A stretch of DNA of 64,000 nt from Trebonia sp963774945 (GTDB lineage Bacteria; Actinomycetota; Actinomycetes; Streptosporangiales; Streptosporangiaceae), in the NCBI GenBank assembly GCA_963774945.1, contig CAVZHA010000007.1:842806-906805 (forward strand). The letters are read 5' to 3'. The notes beneath the pieces were generated by a model, which did no database searches, was not told the origin of the DNA, and saw only the letters and a program-made list of their open reading frames with translations. A program made the position numbers and the translations under genes. Below are positions 47,343-55,904 of the stretch, one piece after another. Position 1 is the stretch's first letter; each line of letters starts with the position of its first letter.

Positions 47343-48827
47343 ATGGCAAAGCACCCGCTGGCGGGCACGTCGCCCTCGAAGATCGTCGCCGTGCACGTCA
47401 GCTACCGGTCCCGCGCGATGGAGCGCGGCAGTCTGCCGCCGTGGCCCTCGTACTTCCTCAAGCCGCCGTCCACCCTGGCCGCCGACGGCGACCTGGTGCG
47501 CCGTCCGCCGCGGTGCGAGCTGCTCGCGTTCGAGGGCGAGGTCGCGCTCGTGATCGGGACCACGGCCACCCGGGTGTCCGCCGCCGACGCGTGGTCGCAC
47601 GTCCGCTGGGTGACCGCCGCCAACGACTTCGGCGTCTACGACCTGCGCTACGCCGACAAGGGCGCCAACGTCCGTTCCAAGGGCGTCGACGGGTTCACCC
47701 CGATCGGCCCGGCGCTGCTCGACGCGCGGGCGGTTGACCCGGAGCGCGTCACGCTGCGGGCCTGGGTCAACGGCGAGCTCGCGCAGGACGCGGTCAGCGG
47801 CGACGACCTGCTGTTCTCGTTCGCCGAGATCGTGGCCGACGTGTCCCGGCTGACCACGCTCGAGCCGGGCGACGTGATCCTCACCGGCACCCCGACCGGG
47901 TCCACCGTGGTCCGTCCCGGCGACCTGGTCGAGGTCGAGGTCAGCGCCCCGACCCAGGACGGCGGGCGGCAATCGACCGGGCGGCTGCGCTCGCCGATCG
48001 CCGAGGCCGACTACGAGCTCAGCCTGCCGGGCGCGATGCCGGACGCCGACGACGCCCAGCGCGAGGCCGCCTACGGCAGCCGGGGCGCCCCCGGCCCGGT
48101 CGATCCGCCCGCCGACCTGCTGGCCGCGGTCGCCCGGGTGTCCACCGCCACCCTCGCCTCCCAGCTCCGCAAGCGCGGCTTCAACCACGTCACCCTCGAC
48201 CGGCTGCTGACCACCCGGCCGAGCCAGAAGATGGCGGGGTTCGCCCGCACGCTGCGCTATGTCCCGTTCCGCGAGGACCTGTTCGCCCAGTACGGAACCA
48301 CCGTCGGCCGGGCCGGGCTGAACGCCCAGAAGCGCGCGGTCGAGCAGGTCAGGCCGGGCGAGATCCTGATCATCGAGGCGCGCGGCGACCCCACGGCCGG
48401 CACCGTGGGCGACATCCTGGCGCTCCGGGCCCAGGTCCGCGGCGCGGCCGGCATCGTCACCGACGGCGCGATCAGGGACGCGCAGACGCTCAGAACCGCC
48501 CTCGCGATCCCGGTCTACTACGCGGCCACCCACCCGGCCGTGCTCGGCCGGCGGCACGTCCCGTGGGAGGTCAACGTCGCGGTGGCCTGCGCCGGGGTCA
48601 CGGTCGTGCCGGGCGACATCATCGTCGGCGACGGGGACGGCGTCATCGTGGTCCCGGCCCACCTGGCGATGGAGGTCGCCCGCGACGCGGCCGAGCAGGA
48701 GCGGCAGGAGGAGTTCGCGGCCGCGATGGTGGCCAAGGGCGAGTCCGTCGACGGGCTCTACCCCCTCGGCAAGCGCTGGCAGACCGCCTACGAAGGGTGG
48801 CTGGCGGAGAGAGAATCGACCTCATGA
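47343..48827 (+). CDS. fumarylacetoacetate hydrolase-family domain fused to RraA/HMG-aldolase-like domain
   Basis: 494 residues, intact, ATG 47343. N-terminal FAH domain (about 10-230): SYFLKPPSTL, FEGEVALVIG (metal Glu), DLRYADKGANVRSKGVDGFTPIGP and DVILTGTPTGSTVVRPGD, as in HpaG-type decarboxylase/isomerases of homoprotocatechuate breakdown. The C-terminal RraA-like domain (about 265-494) has GDPTAGTVGDILALRA and IVTDGAIRD: an Asp, exactly 20 residues, then Arg-Asp, the D-X20-R-D signature of class II HMG/CHA aldolases. So one chain could isomerise/decarboxylate and also carry a pyruvate aldolase. The stop overlaps the DapA-like gene by 4 nt. First gene of the cluster. Confidence 0.87.
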   Translation: MAKHPLAGTSPSKIVAVHVSYRSRAMERGSLPPWPSYFLKPPSTLAADGDLVRRPPRCELLAFEGEVALVIGTTATRVSAADAWSHVRWVTAANDFGVYDLRYADKGANVRSKGVDGFTPIGPALLDARAVDPERVTLRAWVNGELAQDAVSGDDLLFSFAEIVADVSRLTTLEPGDVILTGTPTGSTVVRPGDLVEVEVSAPTQDGGRQSTGRLRSPIAEADYELSLPGAMPDADDAQREAAYGSRGAPGPVDPPADLLAAVARVSTATLASQLRKRGFNHVTLDRLLTTRPSQKMAGFARTLRYVPFREDLFAQYGTTVGRAGLNAQKRAVEQVRPGEILIIEARGDPTAGTVGDILALRAQVRGAAGIVTDGAIRDAQTLRTALAIPVYYAATHPAVLGRRHVPWEVNVAVACAGVTVVPGDIIVGDGDGVIVVPAHLAMEVARDAAEQERQEEFAAAMVAKGESVDGLYPLGKRWQTAYEGWLAERESTS

Positions 48828-49774
48828 GGTTCCGCAGCGACCCGGCCCGCATCCGCGGCTCGATCGCGCCCGTCGTCTCCCCGTTCACCGCCGAGGGCCT
48901 GCCCGACCTCGAGTCGCTGCGCGGCCTGGTCCGCTGGCAGCTCGAGTCGGGCAGCCACGGCATCTCGCTGGGCGGGTCAACCGGCGAGCCGAGCGCCCAG
49001 TCGACCGCCGAGCGGGCCAACGCGATCAGGGCGGTCGCCGAGGAGGTCGACGACCGGGTGCCGTTCGTGCCCGGCACCGGCTCGGCCAAGCTCGACGAGA
49101 CGCTCGAGCTCACCGCGGTCGCGGAGCGGGCCGGCGCGGACGCGGTCCTGATCATCACCCCGTACTACGCCCGGCCGACCCAGGACGGCCTGTTCGGCTG
49201 GTACTCGACGGTCGCCCGCGAGTTCCCCGACCTGCCGATGATCGCCTACAACGTGCCGTCGCGGACCGCAGTCGACATCGCGCCCGAGACGGTCGCCCGA
49301 CTGCGGAAAAAGCACGCCAACATCGTCGGCGTGAAGGAGACGACCAAGGACTTCGAGCACTTCTCGCGGGTGCTGCAGGTGGCCGGGCGGGACACGCTGC
49401 TGTGGTCCGGCATCGAGCTGCTGTGCCTGCCGCTGCTCGCGCTCGGCGGGGTCGGGTTCGTCTCCGCGACCGCCAACCTCGCCCCGGCCGCCACCGCCCG
49501 GATGTACGAGCTGTGGCAGGCGGGCGACTTCGACCAGGCCCGCGACCTGCACTTCGGCCTGCACCCGGTGACCGACGTGATCTTCACCGAGACCAACCCG
49601 GCCGCCGCCAAGTGGGTGCTCGCGCAGGCCGGGCTCATCAAGTCCGGCTACGTTCGGCCGCCGCTGGTCCCGCTGACTGAAGCGGGTCAGGCAACGGCGC
49701 TAGCGCTGCTGAAACGGGGCGCGCCGGTGCTCGACGACCCCGTTGCCAAGGTCGCAGGCAACGACGCCAGGTAA
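48824..49774 (+). CDS. DapA (DHDPS/NAL) family pyruvate aldolase-like protein
   Basis: 316 residues from ATG 48824. Class I TIM-barrel lyase: SIAPVVSPFTAEGLPDLESL, GGSTGEPSAQS (GSTGE motif), IITPYYARPTQ (Tyr) and NIVGVKETTKD (Schiff-base Lys about residue 168). Family members are dihydrodipicolinate synthase, N-acetylneuraminate lyase and various hydratase-aldolases. Here, inside the homoprotocatechuate cluster and not near lysine genes, it more likely acts on a 2-oxo acid of that pathway. Intact. Confidence 0.85.
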   Translation: MRFRSDPARIRGSIAPVVSPFTAEGLPDLESLRGLVRWQLESGSHGISLGGSTGEPSAQSTAERANAIRAVAEEVDDRVPFVPGTGSAKLDETLELTAVAERAGADAVLIITPYYARPTQDGLFGWYSTVAREFPDLPMIAYNVPSRTAVDIAPETVARLRKKHANIVGVKETTKDFEHFSRVLQVAGRDTLLWSGIELLCLPLLALGGVGFVSATANLAPAATARMYELWQAGDFDQARDLHFGLHPVTDVIFTETNPAAAKWVLAQAGLIKSGYVRPPLVPLTEAGQATALALLKRGAPVLDDPVAKVAGNDAR

Positions 49775-49777
49775 GAC

Positions 49778-49791
49778 CACGGACCGTTCGA
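49778..49791 (+). repeat. 14-nt motif upstream of hpaE
   Basis: CACGGACCGTTCGA starts just after the DapA-like stop codon and lies 23 bp before the hpaE start. The same 14-mer occurs inverted within hpaE (50724-50737), and variants occur at 12941-12954 and 29400. The core AACGG-A-CCGTT is nearly palindromic. Candidate operator of the HPA genes. Confidence 0.4.
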
Positions 49792-49813
49792 GATAAGGAT
49801 TTGGAGACACCCG

Positions 49814-51319
49814 GTGACCAGCGAAAGCACCGCGGCAGACCGCAGCCCGGTCATTCCGGAGAAGATCCTTCACTTCATCGGCGGGAAGCTGGCGCCGAGC
49901 GTCAGCGGCGGCACCTTCGACGTCGCCGACCCGGCCACCAACCAGGTCTACGCGCAGGTCGCGGCGGGCGACTGCGACGACGTCGACAAGGCCGTCGAGG
50001 CGGCGGCGGAGGCGTTCACGCTCGGGCCGTGGCCGCGGCTGGCGGCGCGGGCGCGGGCGAAGATCCTCAACCGGATCGCGGACGGGATCGAGGCGCGCGG
50101 CGGCGAGATCGCGGCGGTTGAGACGTTCGACACCGGGCTGCCGATCACCCAGGCGAAGGGGCAGGCGGCGCGGGCGGCGGAGAACTTCCGTTACTTCGCC
50201 GACGTGATCGTGGCCCAGCACGAGGACGCGTTCAGCCAGCCCGGCCAGCTCGGCTACGTGCTCCGCAGGCCGGCCGGGGTGGCCGGGCTGATCACGCCGT
50301 GGAACACGCCGTTCATGCTCGAGTCGTGGAAGCTCGCGCCCGCGCTCGCCTCCGGCTGCGCGGTGGTGCTGAAGCCGGCCGAGTGGACGCCGCTGTCGGC
50401 GTCGCTGCTGCCGGAGATCATGACCGACGCCGGGGTGCCCGACGGGGTGTTCAACGTCGTGCACGGCATCGGCGAGTCGGCCGGCGCGGCGCTGGTCGCG
50501 CACCCGGGCGTGCCGCTGATCTCGTTCACCGGCGAGACCACGACCGGGCAGACGATCATGCGGTCAGCCGCCGACCACCTCAAGGGGCTGTCGATGGAGC
50601 TCGGCGGCAAGTCGCCCTGCGTCATCTTCGCCGACGCCGATCTGGACGCCGCCATCGACTCCGCGCTGTTCGGCGTCATGTCACTGAATGGCGAGCGCTG
50701 TACGGCCGGATCAAGAATTTTGGTCGAACGGTCCGTGTATGACTCGGTCGTCGCCCGGCTCGCCTCCCGCGCGGCCCGCGTGAAGGTGGGCGACCCGGCC
50801 GACCCGGCGACCGAGATCGGGGCGCTGGTGCACCCCGAGCACTACGACCGGGTGATGTCCTACGTGCGGCTGGGGGTGCGGGAGGGCGCGCGGCTGGTCG
50901 CGGGCGGCGCCCGGCCGGCCGGGCTCGGCGGCGGCAACTTCCTGGCCGCGACCGTGTTCGCGGACGTGCGGCCGTCGATGCGGATCTTCCAGGAGGAGAT
51001 CTTCGGCCCGGTGGTGTGCGTGACGCCGTTCGACTCCGAGCAGGAGGCGGTGACGCTGGCCAACGCGACCAGGTACGGGCTCGCGGCCTACCTGTGGACG
51101 TCCTCACTGGATCGCGCGCACCGGGTTGCGGGACTGGTGGAATCGGGCATGACCTGGATTAACTCGCATAATGTGCGGGACCTGCGGACGCCGTTCGGCG
51201 GCGTCAAGGCGAGCGGGCTCGGCCGCGAGGGCGGGCAGCACTCGATCGACTTCTACACCGAGTCGCGGATCGTGCACGTGGCGCTCGGCGAGACGCACGT
51301 GCCGCGGTTTGGAGCCTGA
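49814..51319 (+). CDS. hpaE: 5-carboxymethyl-2-hydroxymuconate semialdehyde dehydrogenase
   Basis: 501 residues from GTG 49814, intact. Oxidises the ring-fission aldehyde from HpaD with NAD. Aldehyde-dehydrogenase marks: PWNTPFMLESWKLAPAL (Asn), VLKPAEWTPLSA (cofactor Lys), FTGETTTGQ, MELGGKSPCVIF (catalytic Glu about 264), NGERCTAGSR (nucleophile Cys about 298) and EIFGPVVCV. The Ser/Thr pattern and neighbours (HpaD next) support HpaE over general ALDH. The 40-nt gap before it holds the CACGGACCGTTCGA motif. Confidence 0.92.
   Translation: MTSESTAADRSPVIPEKILHFIGGKLAPSVSGGTFDVADPATNQVYAQVAAGDCDDVDKAVEAAAEAFTLGPWPRLAARARAKILNRIADGIEARGGEIAAVETFDTGLPITQAKGQAARAAENFRYFADVIVAQHEDAFSQPGQLGYVLRRPAGVAGLITPWNTPFMLESWKLAPALASGCAVVLKPAEWTPLSASLLPEIMTDAGVPDGVFNVVHGIGESAGAALVAHPGVPLISFTGETTTGQTIMRSAADHLKGLSMELGGKSPCVIFADADLDAAIDSALFGVMSLNGERCTAGSRILVERSVYDSVVARLASRAARVKVGDPADPATEIGALVHPEHYDRVMSYVRLGVREGARLVAGGARPAGLGGGNFLAATVFADVRPSMRIFQEEIFGPVVCVTPFDSEQEAVTLANATRYGLAAYLWTSSLDRAHRVAGLVESGMTWINSHNVRDLRTPFGGVKASGLGREGGQHSIDFYTESRIVHVALGETHVPRFGA
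50724..50737 (-). repeat. inverted copy of the 14-nt motif inside hpaE
   Basis: TCGAACGGTCCGTG is the exact reverse complement of 49778-49791, 946 bp away, and lies in the coding region for ILVERSVYD. Two sites like this could support DNA looping by one regulator, or be coincidence. Confidence 0.35.
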
Positions 51320-51325
51320 GCTTTC

Positions 51326-52344
51326 ATGGACAACTCGCTGCCCCCCGTCCCCGACATCGTCCGGTCGGCGTACGCGACGCTGATCGTCACGTCGCTGGCT
51401 GAGGCGCGGCGGTTCTGGGTCGATCTGCTCGGCTTCGTCGTGACCGATTCCGATGCCGATGCGCTGTACCTGCGGGGGTACGACGAGCTGACGCACCACA
51501 ACCTGATCCTGCGGTCGGGGCCGGTCGCGGCCGCCGGGCCCGCTGGGGTTCCGGGTCCGGTCCGACGCCGACCTGGCGAAGGCGGAGGCGTACTACGCGG
51601 CGCTCGGCTGCCGGTCCGAGCGGCTGCCGGCCGGGGCGGTGCGCGGGCTCGGCGAGGTCGTCCGGGTCGAGGACCCGCTCGGCTTCCTGTGTCGACTTCT
51701 TCGCGTCGGCGGCGCACCCGGAGCGGCTGCAGCAGCGGTACGACCTGCGGCGCGGCGCGGAGGTGGCGCGGCTCGACCACTTCAACATCTGCGTGCCTGA
51801 CGTGCCCCGCGCCTACGCGTACTACTCGTCACTCGGCTTCGGGCTGTCGGAGACGATCGAGGACGGGCAGACGCTGTACGCGGCCTGGATGTACCGCAAG
51901 CAGACCGTGCACGACGTCGCGTTCACCGGGGGCGCCGGGCCGCGGCTGCATCACCTCGGGTTCTTCGCCCACGAGCCGCACTCGGTGCTGCGGATGTGCG
52001 ACATCCTCGGCTCGCTGTCGCTCGAGTCGTGCATCGAGCGCGGGCCCGGGCGGCACGGGGTCTCCAACGCGTTCTACGTCTACCTGCGCGACCCCGACGG
52101 GCACCGGCTGGAGATCTACACCTCCGACTACTACACCGGCGACCCGGACCACCCGGTGCTGCGCTGGTCGGTGCGCGACCCCCGGCGGCGCGACTTCTGG
52201 GGCAACGCGGTCATCCCGTCCTGGTACTCCGACGCGTCGCCGTGCTCGATCTGGACGGCAAGGTCCGCCCGGTCGTCGAGCTCGCCCAGGCGGCCGAGGT
52301 CATCGGTCGGCGCGGACGGCTTCACCGCTCCCCCGGCGGAGTGA
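51326..52344 (+). CDS. hpaD: 3,4-dihydroxyphenylacetate 2,3-dioxygenase (three frameshifts)
   Basis: About 339 residues, ATG 51326, 6 nt after hpaE. Type I extradiol dioxygenase made of two VOC modules. N-terminal: YATLIVTSLAEARRFWVDLLGFVVTDSDADALYLRGYDE. C-terminal catalytic module: RLDHFNICVPD (first iron His), AGPRLHHLGFFAHEP (second His) and DPDGHRLEIYTSDYYTGDPDHP (iron Glu), then RRDFWGNAVIPSWY, typical for HPCD. It opens homoprotocatechuate between C2 and C3. Frame changes near 51540, 51690 and 52240. Last gene of the cluster; no hpaBC monooxygenase nearby. Confidence 0.9.
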
Positions 52345-52382
52345 CGCGCGCCCGGTCGAGCAGGCCGCTTCGAGCGCTCCGC

Positions 52383-52398
52383 GCTTCTTGCTGTTATC
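52383..52398 (+). repeat. dispersed 16-nt repeat, copy 5
   Basis: Exact GCTTCTTGCTGTTATC, 38 nt after the hpaD stop. The preceding AGCGCTCCGC and following CGA are shared with copy 3, so these two are the closest relatives. Confidence 0.85.
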
Positions 52399-52535
52399 CG
52401 AATGAAAGTCACGGGCCGGCGGCGGGCGAGATGCCAGGCTGACAGCGGCGGGGTTCTCGTTTTATGCTCATCGCGACGGGACGGTGCGGTCCGTCGCGAA
52501 ATCGGCGCAGCTGATCCCCCTATCGGAGGTACCCG

Positions 52536-52769
52536 GTGACAGAACTGGTCCCGGCGTCGGAGCCGTCCCGACGGCCGGCGCTCTCGCCCGATCCCGAGCA
52601 GGCCTGGCGTCCCGGCCCCGGCGGACGCAACCGGAGGAGGCCGGCCCGATCTGGCGTCACTTCGAGCCCGCCCACGTCGTGCTCGGGCTGATCGCCCTGG
52701 TGATCGTGGTCATGCTGATCCTGGTCGCGGTGCTGGTGACCGGCTCGACGCGCTGCAGACCGGCTGTGA
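52536..52769 (+). CDS. small single-pass membrane protein, unknown (frameshifted)
   Basis: GTG 52536 with CGGAGG 7 nt upstream; about 78 residues if two 1-nt shifts (near 52620 and 52740) are accepted. The N-terminus is Pro/Arg/Glu-rich (TELVPASEPSRRPALSPDPEQ), then PIWRHFEPAHVVLGLIALVIVVMLILVAVLVTG holds one strong TM helix. The end is uncertain because it runs against the ramB-like 3' end. No family recognised. Confidence 0.4.
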
Positions 52770-52795
52770 CGCCGTCGGCCGGGCCCGGCGCTTAT

Positions 52796-54265
52796 CTACT
52801 CGGCCGCGTGCCGGTCGAGGAACTCGTAGATGTCGACGTCGTCGACGCCGGGGAAGGCGCCGGACGGGAGCACCGACAGGATGTGGCTGTGCGCCCGGGC
52901 CGACGGCCAGGCCTGGCCCTCCCAGCGCTCGGCCAGCGCGGCCGGGGCACGCTGGCAGCACTCGCCGTCCGGGCACAGCGACCTGGTCCTGATCGTCGAC
53001 TCCCGGCCGCGGAACCAGCGGGAGTCGCCGAACGGCACGCCGAGGGTGATCGCGAAGCCCTTCTCGCCCGCCCTCGGGTCGACCTGGGCGACGCAGAAGT
53101 ACGTTCCCGACGGGGTGTCGGAGTACTGGTAGTAGGGCGAGTAGCGGTCGGCGGCGGCGAACACCCGGCGGCCCGACCACTGCCGGCACATCCGCTGCCC
53201 CTCGATCGCGCCGGTGGCGTCGGCCGGGAACAGCACCCCGTCGTTCTGGTACGCCTTGTAGATGACGCCGGTGGTGTCGTTCTTCACGAAGTGGCAGGCC
53301 ACCCCGAGGTGGTGGGTGATCAGGTTGGTGACCCGGTGCGCGGCCATCTCGTAGGAGACCGAGAACACGTCGATCAGGTCCTCGACCGCCAGGTCGCGGC
53401 GGTCCTTGGCGGCCGCGCAGGAACGGGACCGCGGCCGTCTCTGGGTATCAGCATCGCGGCGGCGAAGTAGTTCGCCTCGACCCGCTGGCGGAGGAAGTCG
53501 GCGAAGTCCCTGCGGCGTGTCGTGGCCGAGCAGGAAGTGCCCGAGGGCCTGCAGGATCACCGCCCGCGGCGAGTGGTCGCCGACCGGCTCCTGCTTGACG
53601 TAGATCCGGCTGGTCCGCAGGTCGGTCAGCGACCTGACCGAGCGCGGGCAGGTCGGCCACGAACCGGACCGAGAACCCGTGGTGGGCGACCACCGACAGC
53701 AGCATGCCCTGGGAGAGCGCGCCGCCGACGTAGCCCGGCCCGCTCGAGCGCGGCGCCGGCCGCCGCCTCGATGTCGGGGAAGTAGTTGCCGCGCTCGCGC
53801 ATCGCGCCGCGCAGCGCCGCGTTGGCCGCCCGCGCCTCCTCCGGGGTGGCGGTGGGCTTGGCCCGCTGCGCGCGGCAGCTCGGTCGCGAGCGCGACCAGG
53901 TGCTCGAGGATCTCGCTCGGCACCCGGGTGCCGACCCGCAGCTCGGGCAGGCCGAGCGCCCGGTAGGACGGGTCGCGCTGGGCGTGCTCGAGCGCGACCT
54001 CGAGCTGGGCGCGGCGGCTCGGCGGCTGCTTCTTGAGCAGCTCGGTCACCGGCACGTCGAGCGCGGTCGCGATCTGCTCGACCAGCGACAGCCGCGGCTC
54101 GCGGCGGCCGTTCTCGATCAGCGAGAGCACCGACGGGGTGCGGCCCACCCGGGCACCGAGATCGGCCAGCGTCAGGCCCCTGGCCCGCCGCGCGTGCCGG
54201 AGTCGCTGACCGAACATGGCGAGGTCTAGACCTTCGGTCTCTACCAATTTCTGCGGTTCTTTCAT
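52796..54265 (-). CDS. ramB: RamB-like regulator of acetate/glyoxylate metabolism (compensating frameshifts)
   Basis: 489 residues if read in one frame from ATG 54265. N-terminal XRE helix-turn-helix (LRHARRARGLTLADLGARVGRTPSVLSLIENGRREP, residues 22-57), then a middle part of the ImmA/IrrE-peptidase-like and short-chain fatty-acid regulator type (VGTRVPSEILEHLVALA, ALGHFLLGHDTP, VSYEMAAHRVTNLITHHLG) and a C-terminal DUF2083-like segment (GQRMCRQWSGRRVF, YFCVAQVDPRAGEKGFAITLGVPFG, CCQRAPA). Local frame shifts near 53860, 53740, 53640, 53510 and 53430 cancel out. RamB in corynebacteria and mycobacteria controls isocitrate lyase, and aceA is divergent here, 143 bp away. Confidence 0.87.
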   Translation of the reverse strand: MKEPQKLVETEGLDLAMFGQRLRHARRARGLTLADLGARVGRTPSVLSLIENGRREPRLSLVEQIATALDVPVTELLKKQPPSRRAQLEVALEHAQRDPSYRALGLPELRVGTRVPSEILEHLVALATELPRAAGQAHRHPGGGAGGQRGAARRDARARQLLPRHRGGGRRRARAGRATSAARSPRACCCRWSPTTGSRSGSWPTCPRSVRSLTDLRTSRIYVKQEPVGDHSPRAVILQALGHFLLGHDTPQGLRRLPPPAGRGELLRRRDADTQRRPRSRSCAAAKDRRDLAVEDLIDVFSVSYEMAAHRVTNLITHHLGVACHFVKNDTTGVIYKAYQNDGVLFPADATGAIEGQRMCRQWSGRRVFAAADRYSPYYQYSDTPSGTYFCVAQVDPRAGEKGFAITLGVPFGDSRWFRGRESTIRTRSLCPDGECCQRAPAALAERWEGQAWPSARAHSHILSVLPSGAFPGVDDVDIYEFLDRHAAE

Positions 54266-54408
54266 CAGTGAAAAAGTGTAACACGGGTCCGTTCGGACAA
54301 ATCTTTCGTTTTTTTACAAAGAAAGCCCTGGGCTGCCCGAGCGAGGCGTGCCGCACGCTCGGAGTAAGCCCGAAACTCCGGCAGAAAACGAAAGCACGAG
54401 GCATCTCC
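54266..54408. promoter_or_regulatory. ramB-aceA divergent control region
   Basis: 143 bp with an AT-rich block (54299-54325, including TTTTTTTACAAAG) that is unusual for this genome, the small palindrome GTCCGTTCGGAC (from about 54284) and a CCGAGCG/CGCTCGG hairpin (54337-54362). The AT-rich block is the best place for promoters and RamB binding; I could not confirm a known RamB box. Confidence 0.5.
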
Positions 54409-55708
54409 ATGGAAACGATCAGCCAGCAGGCGGCCAATCTGCAGTCTCAGTGGGAGACCGACCAGCGCTGGGCGACGATCGAGCGGACCTACACGGCGCA
54501 GGACGTCATCCGGCTCCGCGGTTCCGTCGTCGAAGAGCACACGCTCGCGCGGCGCGGCGCCAACCGGCTCTGGGAACTGCTGCACAGCGAGGACGCGGTG
54601 CGCGCGCTCGGCGCGATCACCGGCAACCAGGCGGTGCAGATGGTGAAGGCGGGCCTGCAGGCCATCTACCTGTCCGGCTGGCAGGTCGCCGCCGACGGGA
54701 ACCTGGCCGGGCAGACCTACCCCGACCAGTCGCTCTACCCGGCCAACTCGGTCCCGGCGATGGTCCGGCGGATCAACAACGCGCTGCTGCGCGCCGACCA
54801 GATCGCCTGGTCCGAGCGGACCGCGGACTCCACCGCCCCCCGCCAGCAGTGGCTCGCTCCGATCGTGGCCGACGCGGAGGCCGGGTTCGGCGGCCCGCTC
54901 AACGCCTTCGAGCTGATGAAGGCGATGATCGACGCGGGCGCGGCCGGCGTGCACTTCGAGGACCAGCTCTCGTCGGAGAAGAAGTGCGGCCACCTCGGCG
55001 GGAAGGTGCTCATCCCGACCGGCCAGCACATCAAGACGCTGAACGCCGCCCGGCTGGCGGCCGACGTGTACGGCGTGCCGTCGCTGGTGATCGCGCGGAC
55101 CGACGCGCACTCGGCCTCGCTGCTGACGTCGGACGTGGACGAGCGGGACCGGCAGTTCGTGACCGGGGAGCGGACCGCGGAGGGGTTCTACCGGGTGCGG
55201 GCGGGCCTTGAGTCGTGCGTGGCCCGCGGGCTGGCCTTCGCGCCGTACTCCGACCTGCTGTGGATGGAGACCTCGACGCCCGGACCTGGGCGAGGCGCGG
55301 GAGTTCGCCGAGGCGATCCGCGCGGTCTACCCCGACCAGCTGCTGGCCTACAACTGCTCGCCGTCGTTCAACTGGCGCGCGCACCTGGACGACGCCACGA
55401 TCGCGAAGTTCCAGAAGGAGCTGGCCGCGATGGGGTACCGGTTCCAGTTCATCACGCTGGCCGGGTTCCACGCGCTGAACGAGTCGATCTTCGAGCTCGC
55501 GCACGGGTACGCGCACGAGGACATGTCGGCCTACGTCCGGCTGCAGGAGGCCGAGTTCGGGCTCGAGCCGCTCGGCTACACCGCCACCAGGCACCAGCGC
55601 GAGGCCGGCACCGGGTACTTCGACCTGGTCACCCAGGCGATCGCGCCGGACGCGGAGACCACCGCGCTGGCCGGGTCGACCGAGGCGGCGCAGTTCGCCG
55701 CCGCCTGA
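54409..55708 (+). CDS. aceA: isocitrate lyase (one frameshift)
   Basis: About 432 residues from ATG 54409. Splits isocitrate into succinate and glyoxylate (glyoxylate shunt). Marks: WLAPIVADAEAGFGGPLNAFELMKAMI, HFEDQLSSEKKCGHLGGKVLIPT with catalytic KKCGH (about 190), IARTDAHSASLLTSD, NCSPSFNWR and FQFITLAGFHALNESIFELA. The frame changes near 55282. The short form is typical of actinobacterial ICL1. Divergent from the ramB-like gene; terminator at 55741. Confidence 0.94.
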
Positions 55709-55740
55709 GCCGCGCGTTGCCGGCTCGCTGCCGTCCGATG

Positions 55741-55776
55741 CCGGCCCCGCCATCCGCCGTTCGGTGGCGGGGCCGG
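55741..55776 (+). terminator. terminator after aceA
   Basis: CCGGCCCCGCC (55741-55751) and GGCGGGGCCGG (55766-55776) form a perfect 11-bp stem 33 nt after the aceA stop, with a 14-nt loop. No T-run. Confidence 0.8.
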
Positions 55777-55904
55777 AGATAATGACGCAGACCAATTCGG
55801 CGGTCGATAGGCGGACCAATCGAGATATAACGCGTTGGTCACAACTCGCGTCTCCGGGCCTCCTCTCAGCTAAGTCTCAGGTGACCGGCCGCTATTCTGG
55901 GCGG

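Noticed and set aside
54284..54295. GTCCGTTCGGAC as a further copy of the ACGGACCGTTCG motif
   Set aside because: It shares only the CCGTTCGG part; too different to count as the same site.
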